DNA of 64,000 nucleotides from a bacterium (GCA_030427205.1 JAUHXC010000003.1:62001-126000); one strand, 5' to 3'; counted from the first letter of the stretch, positions 28,972-38,184 are shown. Numbers and translations: made by a program. The notes: generated from the sequence alone by a model not told the origin.

Positions 28972-29559
28972 ATGGCGCCGGAAAGCCTGGGATTCTTCGC
29001 GCGACTGTGGATGGGCTTCATCCTGCCGTGGAAGCTCATCTTCGACGGGGGGCTGGCCGCCCGGGTGGCGCTCGCCGCCGACGGACAGGCGCTGCCCGAG
29101 CCCGAGCCGCAGCCCGAGCCCGAGCCCGAGCCCGAGGTCGAGGTCGAGACGACCGAGGCCGAGGCCGCCGACGAAGGCCCCGATCCGACGCCCGCGCTGC
29201 AGATCCTGGCCATCCTGCAGCGGGAGGGGCGCTTCATCGACTTCCTGCAGGAAGACGTCAGCGGGGCGGGGGACGCCGACGTGGGCGCCGCGGCCCGGGT
29301 GGTGCACGAGGGCTGCAAGCGCGCGCTCGAGCGCTACCTGAGCATCGAGCCGGTGCGCAGCGAAGCCGAAGGCAGCCGGGTCACCCTCGAGCCGGGCTTC
29401 GACGCCGCGCGCAATACCGTCACCGGCAACGTGGTCGGCGAGCCGCCGTTCAACGGCGAGCTGGTGCACCCCGGCTGGCGGGCGACCGCGCTGAACCTGC
29501 CCACCACCACCGCCGGCCACGACGCCTCGATCCTGGCGCCGGCCGAGATCGAACTCTGA
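28972..29559 (+). CDS. DUF2760-like protein upstream of Hsp70 pair
   Basis: A 195-residue protein, probably of the DUF2760 family, whose genes often precede atypical Hsp70 genes. The N-terminus has a hydrophobic stretch (FFARLWMGFILPWKLIF), then a Pro-Glu repeat linker (PEPEPQPEPEPEPEVEVE), then the conserved part with ALQILAILQREGRFIDFLQEDV and DADVGAAARVVHEGC. The ATG at 28972 follows GGGAGG; a GTG or ATG farther upstream is unlikely. It is 16 bases from the first Hsp70 gene and so the first cistron of a three-gene operon. Biochemical role unknown. Confidence 0.8.
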   Translation: MAPESLGFFARLWMGFILPWKLIFDGGLAARVALAADGQALPEPEPQPEPEPEPEVEVETTEAEAADEGPDPTPALQILAILQREGRFIDFLQEDVSGAGDADVGAAARVVHEGCKRALERYLSIEPVRSEAEGSRVTLEPGFDAARNTVTGNVVGEPPFNGELVHPGWRATALNLPTTTAGHDASILAPAEIEL

Positions 29560-29575
29560 GGTTTGGGGGTCTGCC

Positions 29576-31423
29576 ATGAGTGACGAATTCGAAGGCCTGC
29601 TCGACGATCTCGCCGCCCTCGACGACGGGCCCGAAGGCGACGCCCCGGCCCACGCCATCGGCATCGACCTGGGCACCACCAACTGCGCCCTGGCCGCCTC
29701 GCCGCTGAGCGCGGAGCATCCGGCGCCCGACGCCTTCATGGTGCCGCAGGTCGTCGCCCCCAACGAGGTGCGCGCCGAGCCGCTGCTGCCCTCGTTCCTC
29801 TATCTGCCCGCCAGCGGCGAGCTGCCCGAGGGCGCGCTGGCGCTGCCGTGGGACCCGATCGGTCGCTCGGCGGTCGGCGTCTTCGCCCGCGAGCGCGGCG
29901 CCTCGACCCCCGCGCGGCTGATCGGCTCGGCGAAGAGCTGGCTGAGCCACGCCCGGGTCGATCGGCGGGGCGACATCCTGCCCTGGGGCGCGCCCGACGA
30001 CGTGCCCAAGGTCTCGCCGCTCGACGCCTCGGCGCGCTATCTCGATCACGTGCGCGCCGCCTGGGACGAGGCGCACCCCGACCACCCGCTCGAAGAGCAG
30101 GAGGTCGTCTTGACGGTGCCCGCCTCGTTCGACGCGGTGGCCCGCGAGCTGACCGTCGAGGCGGCGATGCACGCCGGCCTGCCGCCCAACCTGCGGCTGC
30201 TCGAAGAGCCCCAGGCGGCGCTCTACGCGTGGCTGGCCGATCGCGGCCCCGCGTGGCGCAAGGAGGTCGGCGTCGGCGATGTCATCCTGGTCTGCGACAT
30301 CGGCGGCGGCACCACCGACTTCTCGCTCATCGCCGTGCGCGAAGACGGCGGCACCCTGACGCTCGAGCGCATCGCCGTGGGCGACCACATCCTGCTCGGC
30401 GGCGACAACATGGACCTCGCGCTGGCCTATACGGTCAAGACCCGCCTGCAGAAGGACGAAGGCCGGGCGCTGGACGACTGGCAGTTCCGCGGGCTGACCC
30501 ACGCCTGCCGTCAGGCCAAAGAGGCCCTGCTCTCCGACCCCGAGCGCGAGAGCTTCCCCATCGCCATCGCCAGCCGCGGGCGCAAGCTCATCGGCGGCAC
30601 GATTCGCACCGAGCTGACCCGCGCCGAGATGGACGCGGTGCTGCTCGACGGCTTCTTCCCCAAGGTCGGCAGCGACGCCCGCCCCGCCCGGCGGCGGCGC
30701 ATGGGCCTGACCACGCTGGGGCTGCCCTACGCCCAGGACGCCGGCATCACCCGCCACCTCGCCGCCTTCCTCGGGCGGGCGAGTCTCGAGCGGCGCGACC
30801 CGGCCCACGGCTTCGTGCACCCCAGCGCGATCCTGTTCAACGGCGGCGTGACCCGCTCGACGGTGATCCGCGACCGCATCCTCGCCATCCTCGGCGGCTG
30901 GCTCGCCGACGACGGCGGCCAGCCGGTCACCGTGCTCGAAGGCATCAACCCGTCCCAGGCGGTCAGCCGCGGCGCGGCCTACTACGCCCACGTCCGGCGG
31001 GCCGGCGGCGTGCGCATCAAGGGCGGCACCGCCCGCGCGTACTACGTCGGCTTCGAGCGGGCCGAGCTGGCGGTGCCCGGCATCCCGCCGCAGGTCGACG
31101 CGCTGTGCATCGCGCCGTTCGGCATGGAAGAGGGCTCCGAGGCCGAGCTGCCCGAGCCGCTGGGGCTCTTCGTCGGCGAGCCGGCGGCCTTCCGCTTCTT
31201 CTGCTCGTCCGAGCGCCGGGAAGACGGCGTCGGCGCGGTGGTCGACCCCGACGCCCTCGAGGAGCTGGCGCCCATCGAGACCACCCTCGACGGTGAGGCC
31301 GGCGGGGTGGTGCCGGTGAAGCTGCACGCCCGGGTGACCGAGATCGGCACCCTCGAGCTGGCGGCGGTCGAAGAAGAGAGCGGCCAGCGGTGGAAGCTCA
31401 GCTTCGACGTGCGGGTCGAGTAG
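29576..31423 (+). CDS. Hsp70-family protein (DnaK-like ATPase, atypical)
   Basis: A 615-residue actin-fold ATPase. Phosphate-1 motif IGIDLGTTNCALA, connect motif EEPQAALYAWLAD, phosphate-2 motif VCDIGGGTTDFSLIAV, LLGGDNMDLALA and the adenosine-site FNGGVTRS are all clear. The C-terminal third is not the standard DnaK substrate-binding domain, so client type is uncertain. A short acidic extension precedes the ATPase domain. It lies between the DUF2760 gene and a second, longer Hsp70 homologue with which it shares high similarity, suggesting duplication and possible partnership. Confidence 0.92.
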   Translation: MSDEFEGLLDDLAALDDGPEGDAPAHAIGIDLGTTNCALAASPLSAEHPAPDAFMVPQVVAPNEVRAEPLLPSFLYLPASGELPEGALALPWDPIGRSAVGVFARERGASTPARLIGSAKSWLSHARVDRRGDILPWGAPDDVPKVSPLDASARYLDHVRAAWDEAHPDHPLEEQEVVLTVPASFDAVARELTVEAAMHAGLPPNLRLLEEPQAALYAWLADRGPAWRKEVGVGDVILVCDIGGGTTDFSLIAVREDGGTLTLERIAVGDHILLGGDNMDLALAYTVKTRLQKDEGRALDDWQFRGLTHACRQAKEALLSDPERESFPIAIASRGRKLIGGTIRTELTRAEMDAVLLDGFFPKVGSDARPARRRRMGLTTLGLPYAQDAGITRHLAAFLGRASLERRDPAHGFVHPSAILFNGGVTRSTVIRDRILAILGGWLADDGGQPVTVLEGINPSQAVSRGAAYYAHVRRAGGVRIKGGTARAYYVGFERAELAVPGIPPQVDALCIAPFGMEEGSEAELPEPLGLFVGEPAAFRFFCSSERREDGVGAVVDPDALEELAPIETTLDGEAGGVVPVKLHARVTEIGTLELAAVEEESGQRWKLSFDVRVE

Positions 31424-34252
31424 ATGACCGACGCCACCCGCGCCCGCCACGTCGTCGGCATCGACCTGGGCACCACCCACTGCGCGGTGGCCCACAGCCC
31501 GGTCGGCCGCGTCGACGTGCGGCTCTTCGACATCCCCCAGCTCACCGCGCCCGGCGCGCTCGAAGCCCGGCCGCTGCTGCCGTCTTTTCTCTACCTGCCC
31601 ACCGAGGGCGAGTTCGCGCCGGGCGACCTGAAGCTGCCGTGGACCCCCGAGGGCGAAGAGGGATCCGACCCGGTCGGCGAGCTGGCCCGGCAGCGCGGGG
31701 CCAAGGTGCCCGGGCGGCTGGTGGCCTCCGCCAAGAGCTGGATCTGCCACGGCGGGGTCAACCGGCGGGCGCCCATCCTGCCCTGGAGCGCGCCCGAGGG
31801 CACGCCGCAGATCTCGCCCTATACCGCCTCGGTGCGCTACCTCGAACACCTGCGCACCGCCTGGGACGCGGCCCACCCGCAGGCGCCCTTGGCCGAGCAG
31901 GAGGTCGTCATCACGGTGCCCGCCTCGTTCGACGAGGTGGCCCGCGAGCTGACCGCCGACGCCGCCCGCGCCGCCGGGCTGCCCGACATCCGGCTGATCG
32001 AAGAGCCGCAGGCGGCGCTGTACGACTTCATCGGGGCCCACGCCGACGACCTGCGCGCGGCCCTCGGCGACGCCCGGCTGGTGCTCGTGGTCGACGTCGG
32101 CGGCGGCACCACCGACCTGACGCTGGTGCGGGTGCACCCCGGCAAAGGCACGCCCGAGCTGGAGCGCATCGCCGTCGGCGGGCACCTGATGCTCGGCGGC
32201 GACAACATGGACGCCGCGCTGGCCCATCACGTCCTGGCCGAGGCGGGCATCACCCGCCGGCTCGACCCCACCGAGTGGGCCGCGCTGGTGCAGCAGGCGC
32301 GCCGGGCCAAGGAGCAGCTGCTCGCCGCCGACGCCCCCCCGTCGACCCGGGTCTCGATCCAGCGCCGCGGGCGGCGCCTGCTCGGCGGCACCAAGACCGT
32401 CGAGCTCGAGCGCGACGCGGTGCGCGACCTGCTGCTCGACGGCTTCGCGCCGCACACCGGCCCCGACGAGGTCGCCGACCGCAAGGGCCGCGCCGGCCTG
32501 ACGACGCTGGGGCTGCCCTACACCACCGACGCGGCCATCCCGCGCCACGTCTGCGCGTTCTTGCGCCGTCACGCCCGCGCCGCGGCCGAGGCGGGGGCGC
32601 AGGTCGTCGACGGCCTGCCGCGGCCCGACCGCATCCTGCTCAACGGCGGCGTCTTCAACGCGCCGGCGCTCGTCGAGCGGCTGCGGGCCGTCTTCGGCGG
32701 CTGGTTCGGCGAGGCCCCGGTCGACCTGCTGCCCCATACCAGCCTCGACACCGCCGTGGCCCGCGGCGCGGCGCGCTTCGCGCTCGGGCGACGCGGGCTG
32801 GGCCAGCTCATCGGCGGCGGCACCGCCCGGGCCTACTACGTCGGCGTCGAGGGCGCCGAAGGCCGCAAGCGCGCCTTCTGCGTGGCGCCCAAGGGCATGG
32901 ACGACGGCAGCCAGATCGACACCCTCGAGCAGCGCTTCGACCTCATCGTCGACCGCCCGGTGAACTTCCCGCTCTACGCCTATACCGGCGATCGCAACGA
33001 CCCGGCCGGCGCGGTGATCGACGTCGACGGCGAGCTCGACACGTTGCCGGCGATCCAGACCCGGCTCAAGCGCCAGGGCGACATGTGGGTCGACCCGCAG
33101 ACCGGCCGGGTGCCGGTGCGGCTGTCGAGCACGCTCACCGAAGACGGCGCGCTCGAGCTGTACCTGCTGACCCTCGAACTGCCGCCCCGCCGCTGGCGCT
33201 TGCAGTTCTCGCTCGAGCCCGACGGCAGCGCCGCCGAAGAGTCGCCCGGCGCAGAGGTGCCGGGCGCAGAGGTGCCGGGCGCAGAGGCCGAGGCCCGCAG
33301 CCGCCCCGAGCCGGCGAAGCCCGAGCCGCTGCCGCCCAAGTTCAAGGAGGCCCAGCGGGCCATCGCCCGCGCGTTCGGGCCGGGGCGGGTCTCCGCCGAC
33401 CCCAAGCAGGCCAAGGGCGTGCGGCGGGCGATCGAAGACCTCGTCGGCGGGCGCGGGCAGTGGTCGCTGAGCCTGTGCCGGGCGCTGTTCGACGTGCTGC
33501 TCGAGCGCGAGCCCTATCGCGGGGTCTCGGCGCTGCACGAGATGAACTGGCTGCGGCTGCTGAGCTGGGCCATCCGCCCTGGCTTCGGGCTCATCGGCGA
33601 CGCGGCGCGGGTCGAGAAGCTGTGGGCGCTGCACGACGCCGGCCTGAAGCACCCCAAGGCCAAGGCCAACTGGGGCGAGTGGTGGATCCTGTGGCGTCGG
33701 GCCGCGCCGGGGCTCGAGCGGGCGCAGCAGCAGGCGCTGTTCGAAGACGTGAAGCCCTGGCTGGCGCCGGGGGTCAAGCAGCCCCAGGGCCCGCGGGCGC
33801 ACGGCCACCCGGAGATGATCCGCCTGCTCGGCGCGCTCGAGCGGCTCTCCCCCGAGCAGAAGGTCGCCGCCGGCCAGTGGTTCGAGGCGTGGTTCAAGAA
33901 GATCAACAGCTGGTGGCCGCTGGGGCGCCTCGGCGCCCGGGAGCTGTTCCACGGCGACCGCGGCGATGTGGTGCCGCGGGACGTCGCCGAGGGCTGGCTG
34001 CGCACGCTGCTCGAGCTCGACTGGAAGACCGCCGACGGCGCCGACTTCGCCGCGGTGCTGCTCGCCCGGTTCACCGGCGATGCGGGCCGCGACGTGGACA
34101 AGGCCCTGCGCGACCAGGTGCTTCAGCGATTGACGGCGGCCCGGGCCTCCAGCGTGTGGATCGACATGCTCACCCGGCCGACGGCCCTGAGCGCGGGCGA
34201 CGCCAAGCGCCTGCTCGGCGACGCGCTGCCGGCGGGTCTGCGCCTGGCCTGA
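31424..34252 (+). CDS. Hsp70-family protein with C-terminal DUF3731-type extension
   Basis: A 942-residue Hsp70 homologue. It repeats the ATPase motifs of the preceding gene (VGIDLGTTHCAVAHS, VVDVGGGTTDLTLVRV, LMLGGDNMDAALA, LNGGVFNAPALV). After about residue 600 a linker with three Pro-Gly-Ala-Glu-Val units leads to an alpha-helical region (GVRRAIEDLVGGRGQWSLSLCRALFD, then GVSALHEMNWLRLLSWAIRPGFG) of the DUF3731 type. Its ATG immediately abuts the TAG of the preceding gene, so the two are surely co-translated. A bidirectional-looking hairpin follows the stop. Confidence 0.9.
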   Translation: MTDATRARHVVGIDLGTTHCAVAHSPVGRVDVRLFDIPQLTAPGALEARPLLPSFLYLPTEGEFAPGDLKLPWTPEGEEGSDPVGELARQRGAKVPGRLVASAKSWICHGGVNRRAPILPWSAPEGTPQISPYTASVRYLEHLRTAWDAAHPQAPLAEQEVVITVPASFDEVARELTADAARAAGLPDIRLIEEPQAALYDFIGAHADDLRAALGDARLVLVVDVGGGTTDLTLVRVHPGKGTPELERIAVGGHLMLGGDNMDAALAHHVLAEAGITRRLDPTEWAALVQQARRAKEQLLAADAPPSTRVSIQRRGRRLLGGTKTVELERDAVRDLLLDGFAPHTGPDEVADRKGRAGLTTLGLPYTTDAAIPRHVCAFLRRHARAAAEAGAQVVDGLPRPDRILLNGGVFNAPALVERLRAVFGGWFGEAPVDLLPHTSLDTAVARGAARFALGRRGLGQLIGGGTARAYYVGVEGAEGRKRAFCVAPKGMDDGSQIDTLEQRFDLIVDRPVNFPLYAYTGDRNDPAGAVIDVDGELDTLPAIQTRLKRQGDMWVDPQTGRVPVRLSSTLTEDGALELYLLTLELPPRRWRLQFSLEPDGSAAEESPGAEVPGAEVPGAEAEARSRPEPAKPEPLPPKFKEAQRAIARAFGPGRVSADPKQAKGVRRAIEDLVGGRGQWSLSLCRALFDVLLEREPYRGVSALHEMNWLRLLSWAIRPGFGLIGDAARVEKLWALHDAGLKHPKAKANWGEWWILWRRAAPGLERAQQQALFEDVKPWLAPGVKQPQGPRAHGHPEMIRLLGALERLSPEQKVAAGQWFEAWFKKINSWWPLGRLGARELFHGDRGDVVPRDVAEGWLRTLLELDWKTADGADFAAVLLARFTGDAGRDVDKALRDQVLQRLTAARASSVWIDMLTRPTALSAGDAKRLLGDALPAGLRLA
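33245..33289. repeat. 15-bp in-frame tandem repeat in the second hsp70
   Basis: The unit CCGGGCGCAGAGGTG (first copy begins CCCGG, last ends GCC) is repeated three times, encoding Pro-Gly-Ala-Glu-Val in the linker after the ATPase part. Confidence 0.9.
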
Positions 34253-34302
34253 GCGGCCTCTGCGCAGCCGCCGCTCGTCGGCGCGCATTGGTAGATCGCC
34301 AT

Positions 34303-34374
34303 GCGGCTGACGGTTTTTGGCCGAATTCGAGCGCGGAAGGTCGCGCTCTTGAAAAGACCGTCACGCGGCTGACG
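34303..34374. terminator. Likely bidirectional terminator flanked by 10-bp direct repeats
   Basis: Inner stem GAGCGCG/CGCGCTC (34329-34335 and 34342-34348) with a six-base loop, nested in an outer imperfect pairing of GACGGTTTTT with AAAAGACCGTC. T-run on one side and A-run on the other suit termination in both directions between convergent genes. GCGGCTGACG occurs as a direct repeat at 34303-34312 and 34365-34374. Confidence 0.6.
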
Positions 34375-34383
34375 CTCTGGCGA

Positions 34384-35184
34384 TCACCACGACAGCCGGC
34401 CCTCGATCACCTCGACCGCGTGCCCCACCAGCTCGACCCGGTCACCGCGCCAGGTGCAGGTCAGCTCGCCGACCCGACGGCTGACCTGGCGGGCGCGCAG
34501 GGTCTTCTCGCCCAGCCGCGCGCCCCAGTAGGGGGTCAGCAGGCAGTGCGCCGAGCCGGTGACCGGATCTTCGTCGATGCCCGCTCGCGGCGCGAAGAGC
34601 CGGCTGACGAAGTGCACGTCGGCGTCGGCGCCGGTGCCCGGCGCGGTGACGCACACCGCGTACGCGTCGACCCGGGCGACCGCCGCGAAGTCGGGCTTCA
34701 CCGCGCGCACCGCCTCGGCGTCGGGCAGCACCGCCAGCAGATAGCGCCCGGCGAGCGTGGCCTCGGGCTTCACCCCCAGCGCCGCCGCCAAGCCAGCGGG
34801 AGCCGGGCAGGGGGTCGGCGCGGCGGCGGGCAGATCCATGACCAGCGCGCCGGCCTCGCCCCGGCGCACGGTCAGTTCACCGCTGCGGGTATGAAAGCGG
34901 GCCTCGACGCTGTCGGGGCGCAGCCGACCGAGCACCACATGCCCCGAGGCCAGCGTCGCGTGGCCGCAGAGATCCACCTCGTGGGCCGGGGTGAACCAGC
35001 GCAGGTCGAAGGCGCCGTCGGCGCGCGCTTTGACGAAGGCGGTCTCCGACAGGTTGTTCTCCCGGGCGATCGCCAGCATGACGTCGTCGGCCGGAAAAGC
35101 CTCGACCGGGCAGACCGCCGCCGGGTTGCCGGCGAAGGGGCGGTCGGTGAAGGCGTCGATCTGAAACAGCGGGACGGTCGGCAT
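34384..35184 (-). CDS. PhzF-family epimerase/isomerase
   Basis: A 266-residue member of the PhzF/diaminopimelate-epimerase fold. The N-terminal QIDAFTDRPFAGNPAAV and NNLSETAF (catalytic Glu47 of the family) are present, as are FTPAHEVDLCGHAT and the C-terminal half equivalent with GIDEDPVTGSAHC. Members catalyse cofactor-free isomerisation; no phenazine genes are nearby, so the substrate is unknown. It is convergent with the Hsp70 operon and divergent from the DUF4336 gene. Confidence 0.9.
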   Translation of the reverse strand: MPTVPLFQIDAFTDRPFAGNPAAVCPVEAFPADDVMLAIARENNLSETAFVKARADGAFDLRWFTPAHEVDLCGHATLASGHVVLGRLRPDSVEARFHTRSGELTVRRGEAGALVMDLPAAAPTPCPAPAGLAAALGVKPEATLAGRYLLAVLPDAEAVRAVKPDFAAVARVDAYAVCVTAPGTGADADVHFVSRLFAPRAGIDEDPVTGSAHCLLTPYWGARLGEKTLRARQVSRRVGELTCTWRGDRVELVGHAVEVIEGRLSW

Positions 35185-35278
35185 GAGTCACCTCGGCTGA
35201 GGCCGGCATGATGCACCGGGCCGATCGCCGACGCCACCTGCTGTAGACTGCCCGGGCATGCTCGAACGGAGGTCGCCC

Positions 35279-35968
35279 GTGCTCGAACCCTTCGGCGAAG
35301 ACATCTGGCTGGTCGATGGTGATCCCGTGCGGATGCTCGGCATCCCCTTCGAGACCCGCATGACGGTGGTCCGCCTCGCGAGCGGCGGGCTCTGGCTGCA
35401 CTCGCCGGTGGCCGCCAGCCCCGAGCGCATCGCATCGGTCGAGGCGCTCGGCCCGGTGGCGCACGTCGTGGCGCCCAACAAGTTCCACCACCTCTTCGTC
35501 GGCCCCTGGCTCGACCGCTTCCCCGGCGCCCGCGCGTGGGCCGGACCGGGCCTCGCCGAGCGCGTCACCCACCTGCCCTGGACCCACGAGCTGGGCGACA
35601 GCCCACCCGCCGACTGGGCCGCCGAGATCGACCAGCTGGTGTTCGGCGGCACGACGATCCTGCCCGAGTCGGTCTTCTTCCACCGGCCGTCGGCGAGCCT
35701 GATCGTCACCGACATCGTACAGAACCATCGCCCCGAGAAGAACAGCCGCTTCTGGCGCCTGGGCAAGAAGCTCAACGGCATCCTGGCCCCCGACGGCGGC
35801 TGCCCGCGGGACTGGCGGCTGACGGTGCGTGATCGCGATACGGCCCGCGCCGCCCGTGACCGCATGCTGGCCTGGCCCTTCGAGCGGGTCGTGCTCAGCC
35901 ACGGCGCCTGCCTGACCGACGACGCCCACGCCCACATCGAGCGGGCGTTTCGCTGGCTCGATCGCTGA
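35279..35968 (+). CDS. DUF4336-like protein
   Basis: A 229-residue soluble protein resembling DUF4336, related in layout to metallo-beta-lactamase-like folds. Conserved-looking segments are FGEDIWLVDGDPV, RMTVVRLASGGLWLHSP, HVVAPNKFHHLFVGPW and LSHGACL. The chosen start is GTG at 35279 because GGAGG lies six bases upstream; the ATG at 35258 would place that site inside the coding region. Function unknown. Confidence 0.8.
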   Translation: MLEPFGEDIWLVDGDPVRMLGIPFETRMTVVRLASGGLWLHSPVAASPERIASVEALGPVAHVVAPNKFHHLFVGPWLDRFPGARAWAGPGLAERVTHLPWTHELGDSPPADWAAEIDQLVFGGTTILPESVFFHRPSASLIVTDIVQNHRPEKNSRFWRLGKKLNGILAPDGGCPRDWRLTVRDRDTARAARDRMLAWPFERVVLSHGACLTDDAHAHIERAFRWLDR

Positions 35969-35985
35969 CGGGATCGCTCAGGCGC

Positions 35986-36075
35986 TCATGACAGCCGCCC
36001 CGCGATCAGCCAGATCGAGGTGACGGTGATGCAGACAGCCGAGGCGCCGAGGACGAGACGTTCGAACACAGGCAT
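35986..36075 (-). CDS. Possible 29-residue single-pass membrane peptide
   Basis: A very short frame starting ATG at 36075 encodes MPVFERLVLGASAVCITVT followed by SIWLIAGRLS: a charged start, one hydrophobic helix and a basic end. GGAG lies about nine bases upstream of the ATG. The frame could extend upstream but the extension is an implausible run of Arg. Conservation would decide whether it is real. Confidence 0.4.
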   Translation of the reverse strand: MPVFERLVLGASAVCITVTSIWLIAGRLS

Positions 36076-36227
36076 GGCACGGACTCCGGTGAAGGTCTTC
36101 GATCGGTTCGCGCGCTGCCCGGCCGAAGTCCGCACTTTCCTCTCATGACCGCGGCGAACCGGCGGATTGCGCCGGCGGCGGCGCCGCGTCCATGATCGGT
36201 TCGCCGACGACCGCCTGGAGCCGACCC

Positions 36228-38111
36228 ATGCCCCCGCCCGCCCGATCACTGCCGCCCGCCCGATCACTGCCGCTCGCCCTGCTCGCCCTGACGCTGCCGC
36301 TGCTCGCCTGTGAGGGCGACCCCGCGCCCCAGGGCCCGGTCACCTGCAGCTTCGCCGCCGACCCCAGCGGACCCTATCAGGAGGTCAATACCCACTCGGC
36401 CAACGTGCCCCGGGTGACCTTCACCGTGCGCGGCCTGCCCGCGGGCATCGAGCGCGCCGAGCTGCGCTACACCGCCCACGACGCCGACCACCCGGGCAGC
36501 GAAGGCTGGATCGAGATCAACGGCCACCCGCGCATCGAGCTGCCCGCCGACGCCGCGCTCGACAACCTGGACCGCGACTTCGCCGTCGACGTCTCCGGAC
36601 GCACCACGCCGGGGGACAACCGGATCGACTTCGTGGCCCACGAGGGCCCCGACGGCGCCTACTACCGCATCTCGAACCTGACGCTCGCGGTCACCGGCGA
36701 AGGCCTGCCCTGCGGCGCGCCCGCCCCGCAGCCCGGCGCGCTCGTGCGGCACCCGGCCCCCGCCGGCATCTCCGCCTTCGCCGCGCTGGCCCCCGACTTC
36801 CCCCGGGCCGATACGCTGGCGGTGCTCGGCGGGCTGCAGCGGCCCTTCACCACGGTGCTGCTCGACTTCGACCCGGTCTACGCCCGCGCGGCGGTGCAGA
36901 TGTTCCTGCCCGGCGAGGTCGGCGCCCGTCGGCCCAACCCGGCGCACTTCGCCGCGCTCGCCGGCTTCGTGCAGGCCTATGTCGACGCCACGCCGCGCGC
37001 CGCCGAGCGCCACCTGCAGCTCTATGTGCTCAACGGCCCCGGCATCCGCCGCGACGGCTACGCCCGGGCCTACCCGCTCGGCCCCGAGGCCCTGGGCGAC
37101 GCGCTGGTGAACGATGGCGCCATCCGGGCCGAGTTGCAGGGCTACCTGCAGCAGCTCACCGCCGCCGTCGCGCCCTATCGCGACCGGGTCCGGTTCAGGC
37201 TGGCGGTGGCCCTCGAAGACGACTTCACCCGGCCCCAGGCGCGTGCCATCCGCGACCTGGCGCTCGCCGCCGGCTGGATCGATCCGATCGGCCGCAACCC
37301 GTGCGGCTGCGGGCGCGGCGACCGGCGCCGCATGGGCGACTTCGTCGAGGACCACCCCCACGGCATGGCCGCCATCGACGCGCTGCCCGACCGGCTGCAG
37401 GGGGCCGACAGCTTCAGCAACGACGGCTGGGGCTTCACCGTGCCCGACGCCACCGGCCGCACCCTCGACGCCGCCGCGGTGACCGCCATGGGCCGCAAAG
37501 CCAGCGAGACCGGGCTCTTCTTCCACCTGTGGTACGACCCGAGCCAGGGCTACCCGATCCCGGCGGATGGTGCCCGGCGGCTGGCGTTCTTCCACCCGCC
37601 GGCGGACGTGCTCGGCTGGCTCGCCGCCGGCTTGTCGGCGGGGCCCGTCGCGCCCGACCCCGAGCCCGAGCCGGGCCCCGTCGGCACCGGCAACGGCGTC
37701 GAGCGCAGCATGGGCTATCGCGACGCGACCTACGAGCAGCGGCGCAACTGGGTGCTCGACTGCCGGGACTACGCCTACTCGGCCCGCGGCGACGAGCACG
37801 AGGCCTGCGACGCCCGCTACACCCCCGACGGCAGCACCGCCGGGCGGGCGATCTTCACCTTCGACGGGGTGATCGACGACCTGTACGACGTCTACGTCGA
37901 GGGCCGCCACACCGAGAACCGCAACCCGGCGGGCATGCTGACGATCGTCGACGGCGTCGAGCGGCGCATCCCGCAGAACGACGACGCGGGCTACGTCTGG
38001 GACCTGCACGGCCGCCATCGGCTCTCGGGGCGGGTCGAGGTGATCATCGACTCGACCCGCGAGAACGGCAGCGACGCGGTGCGCGCGGTGCGGCTGACGC
38101 CGGTGCGTTGA
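36228..38111 (+). CDS. Large surface lipoprotein, unknown function
   Basis: A 627-residue lipoprotein. The signal peptide ends with LPLLA-Cys28 and contains a perfect 18-bp duplication encoding Pro-Pro-Ala-Arg-Ser-Leu twice. Residues about 40-160 look like a beta-sandwich (VTFTVRGLPAGIERAELRYTA). The middle (about 190-480) has alternating helices and strands (LQLYVLNGPGIRRDGYARAY, RFRLAVALEDDF) that could be a barrel-type hydrolase fold. After a Pro-Glu linker the C-terminal 130 residues (AIFTFDGVIDDLYDVYVEG) resemble golvesin-type beta domains. ATG 36228 has GGAG seven bases upstream. Enzymatic activity is speculation. Confidence 0.75.
   Translation: MPPPARSLPPARSLPLALLALTLPLLACEGDPAPQGPVTCSFAADPSGPYQEVNTHSANVPRVTFTVRGLPAGIERAELRYTAHDADHPGSEGWIEINGHPRIELPADAALDNLDRDFAVDVSGRTTPGDNRIDFVAHEGPDGAYYRISNLTLAVTGEGLPCGAPAPQPGALVRHPAPAGISAFAALAPDFPRADTLAVLGGLQRPFTTVLLDFDPVYARAAVQMFLPGEVGARRPNPAHFAALAGFVQAYVDATPRAAERHLQLYVLNGPGIRRDGYARAYPLGPEALGDALVNDGAIRAELQGYLQQLTAAVAPYRDRVRFRLAVALEDDFTRPQARAIRDLALAAGWIDPIGRNPCGCGRGDRRRMGDFVEDHPHGMAAIDALPDRLQGADSFSNDGWGFTVPDATGRTLDAAAVTAMGRKASETGLFFHLWYDPSQGYPIPADGARRLAFFHPPADVLGWLAAGLSAGPVAPDPEPEPGPVGTGNGVERSMGYRDATYEQRRNWVLDCRDYAYSARGDEHEACDARYTPDGSTAGRAIFTFDGVIDDLYDVYVEGRHTENRNPAGMLTIVDGVERRIPQNDDAGYVWDLHGRHRLSGRVEVIIDSTRENGSDAVRAVRLTPVR
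36234..36269. repeat. 18-bp duplication in a lipoprotein signal peptide
   Basis: CCGCCCGCCCGATCACTG occurs twice in tandem (36234-36251 and 36252-36269), in frame, lengthening the n-region of the signal peptide and adding a second arginine. Confidence 0.95.
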
Positions 38112-38184
38112 CGAACGGTCCGGCGGGAAAAATCGCCCGGAGTGCGCTATACAGCGGCCCGCAGCGACGCACCGGAGGTGACCC

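Noticed and set aside
29450..34288. 1612-residue open frame on the minus strand opposite both hsp70 genes
   Set aside because: Spans two real genes and their junction, has no domain-like sequence, and reflects GC-rich codon usage only.
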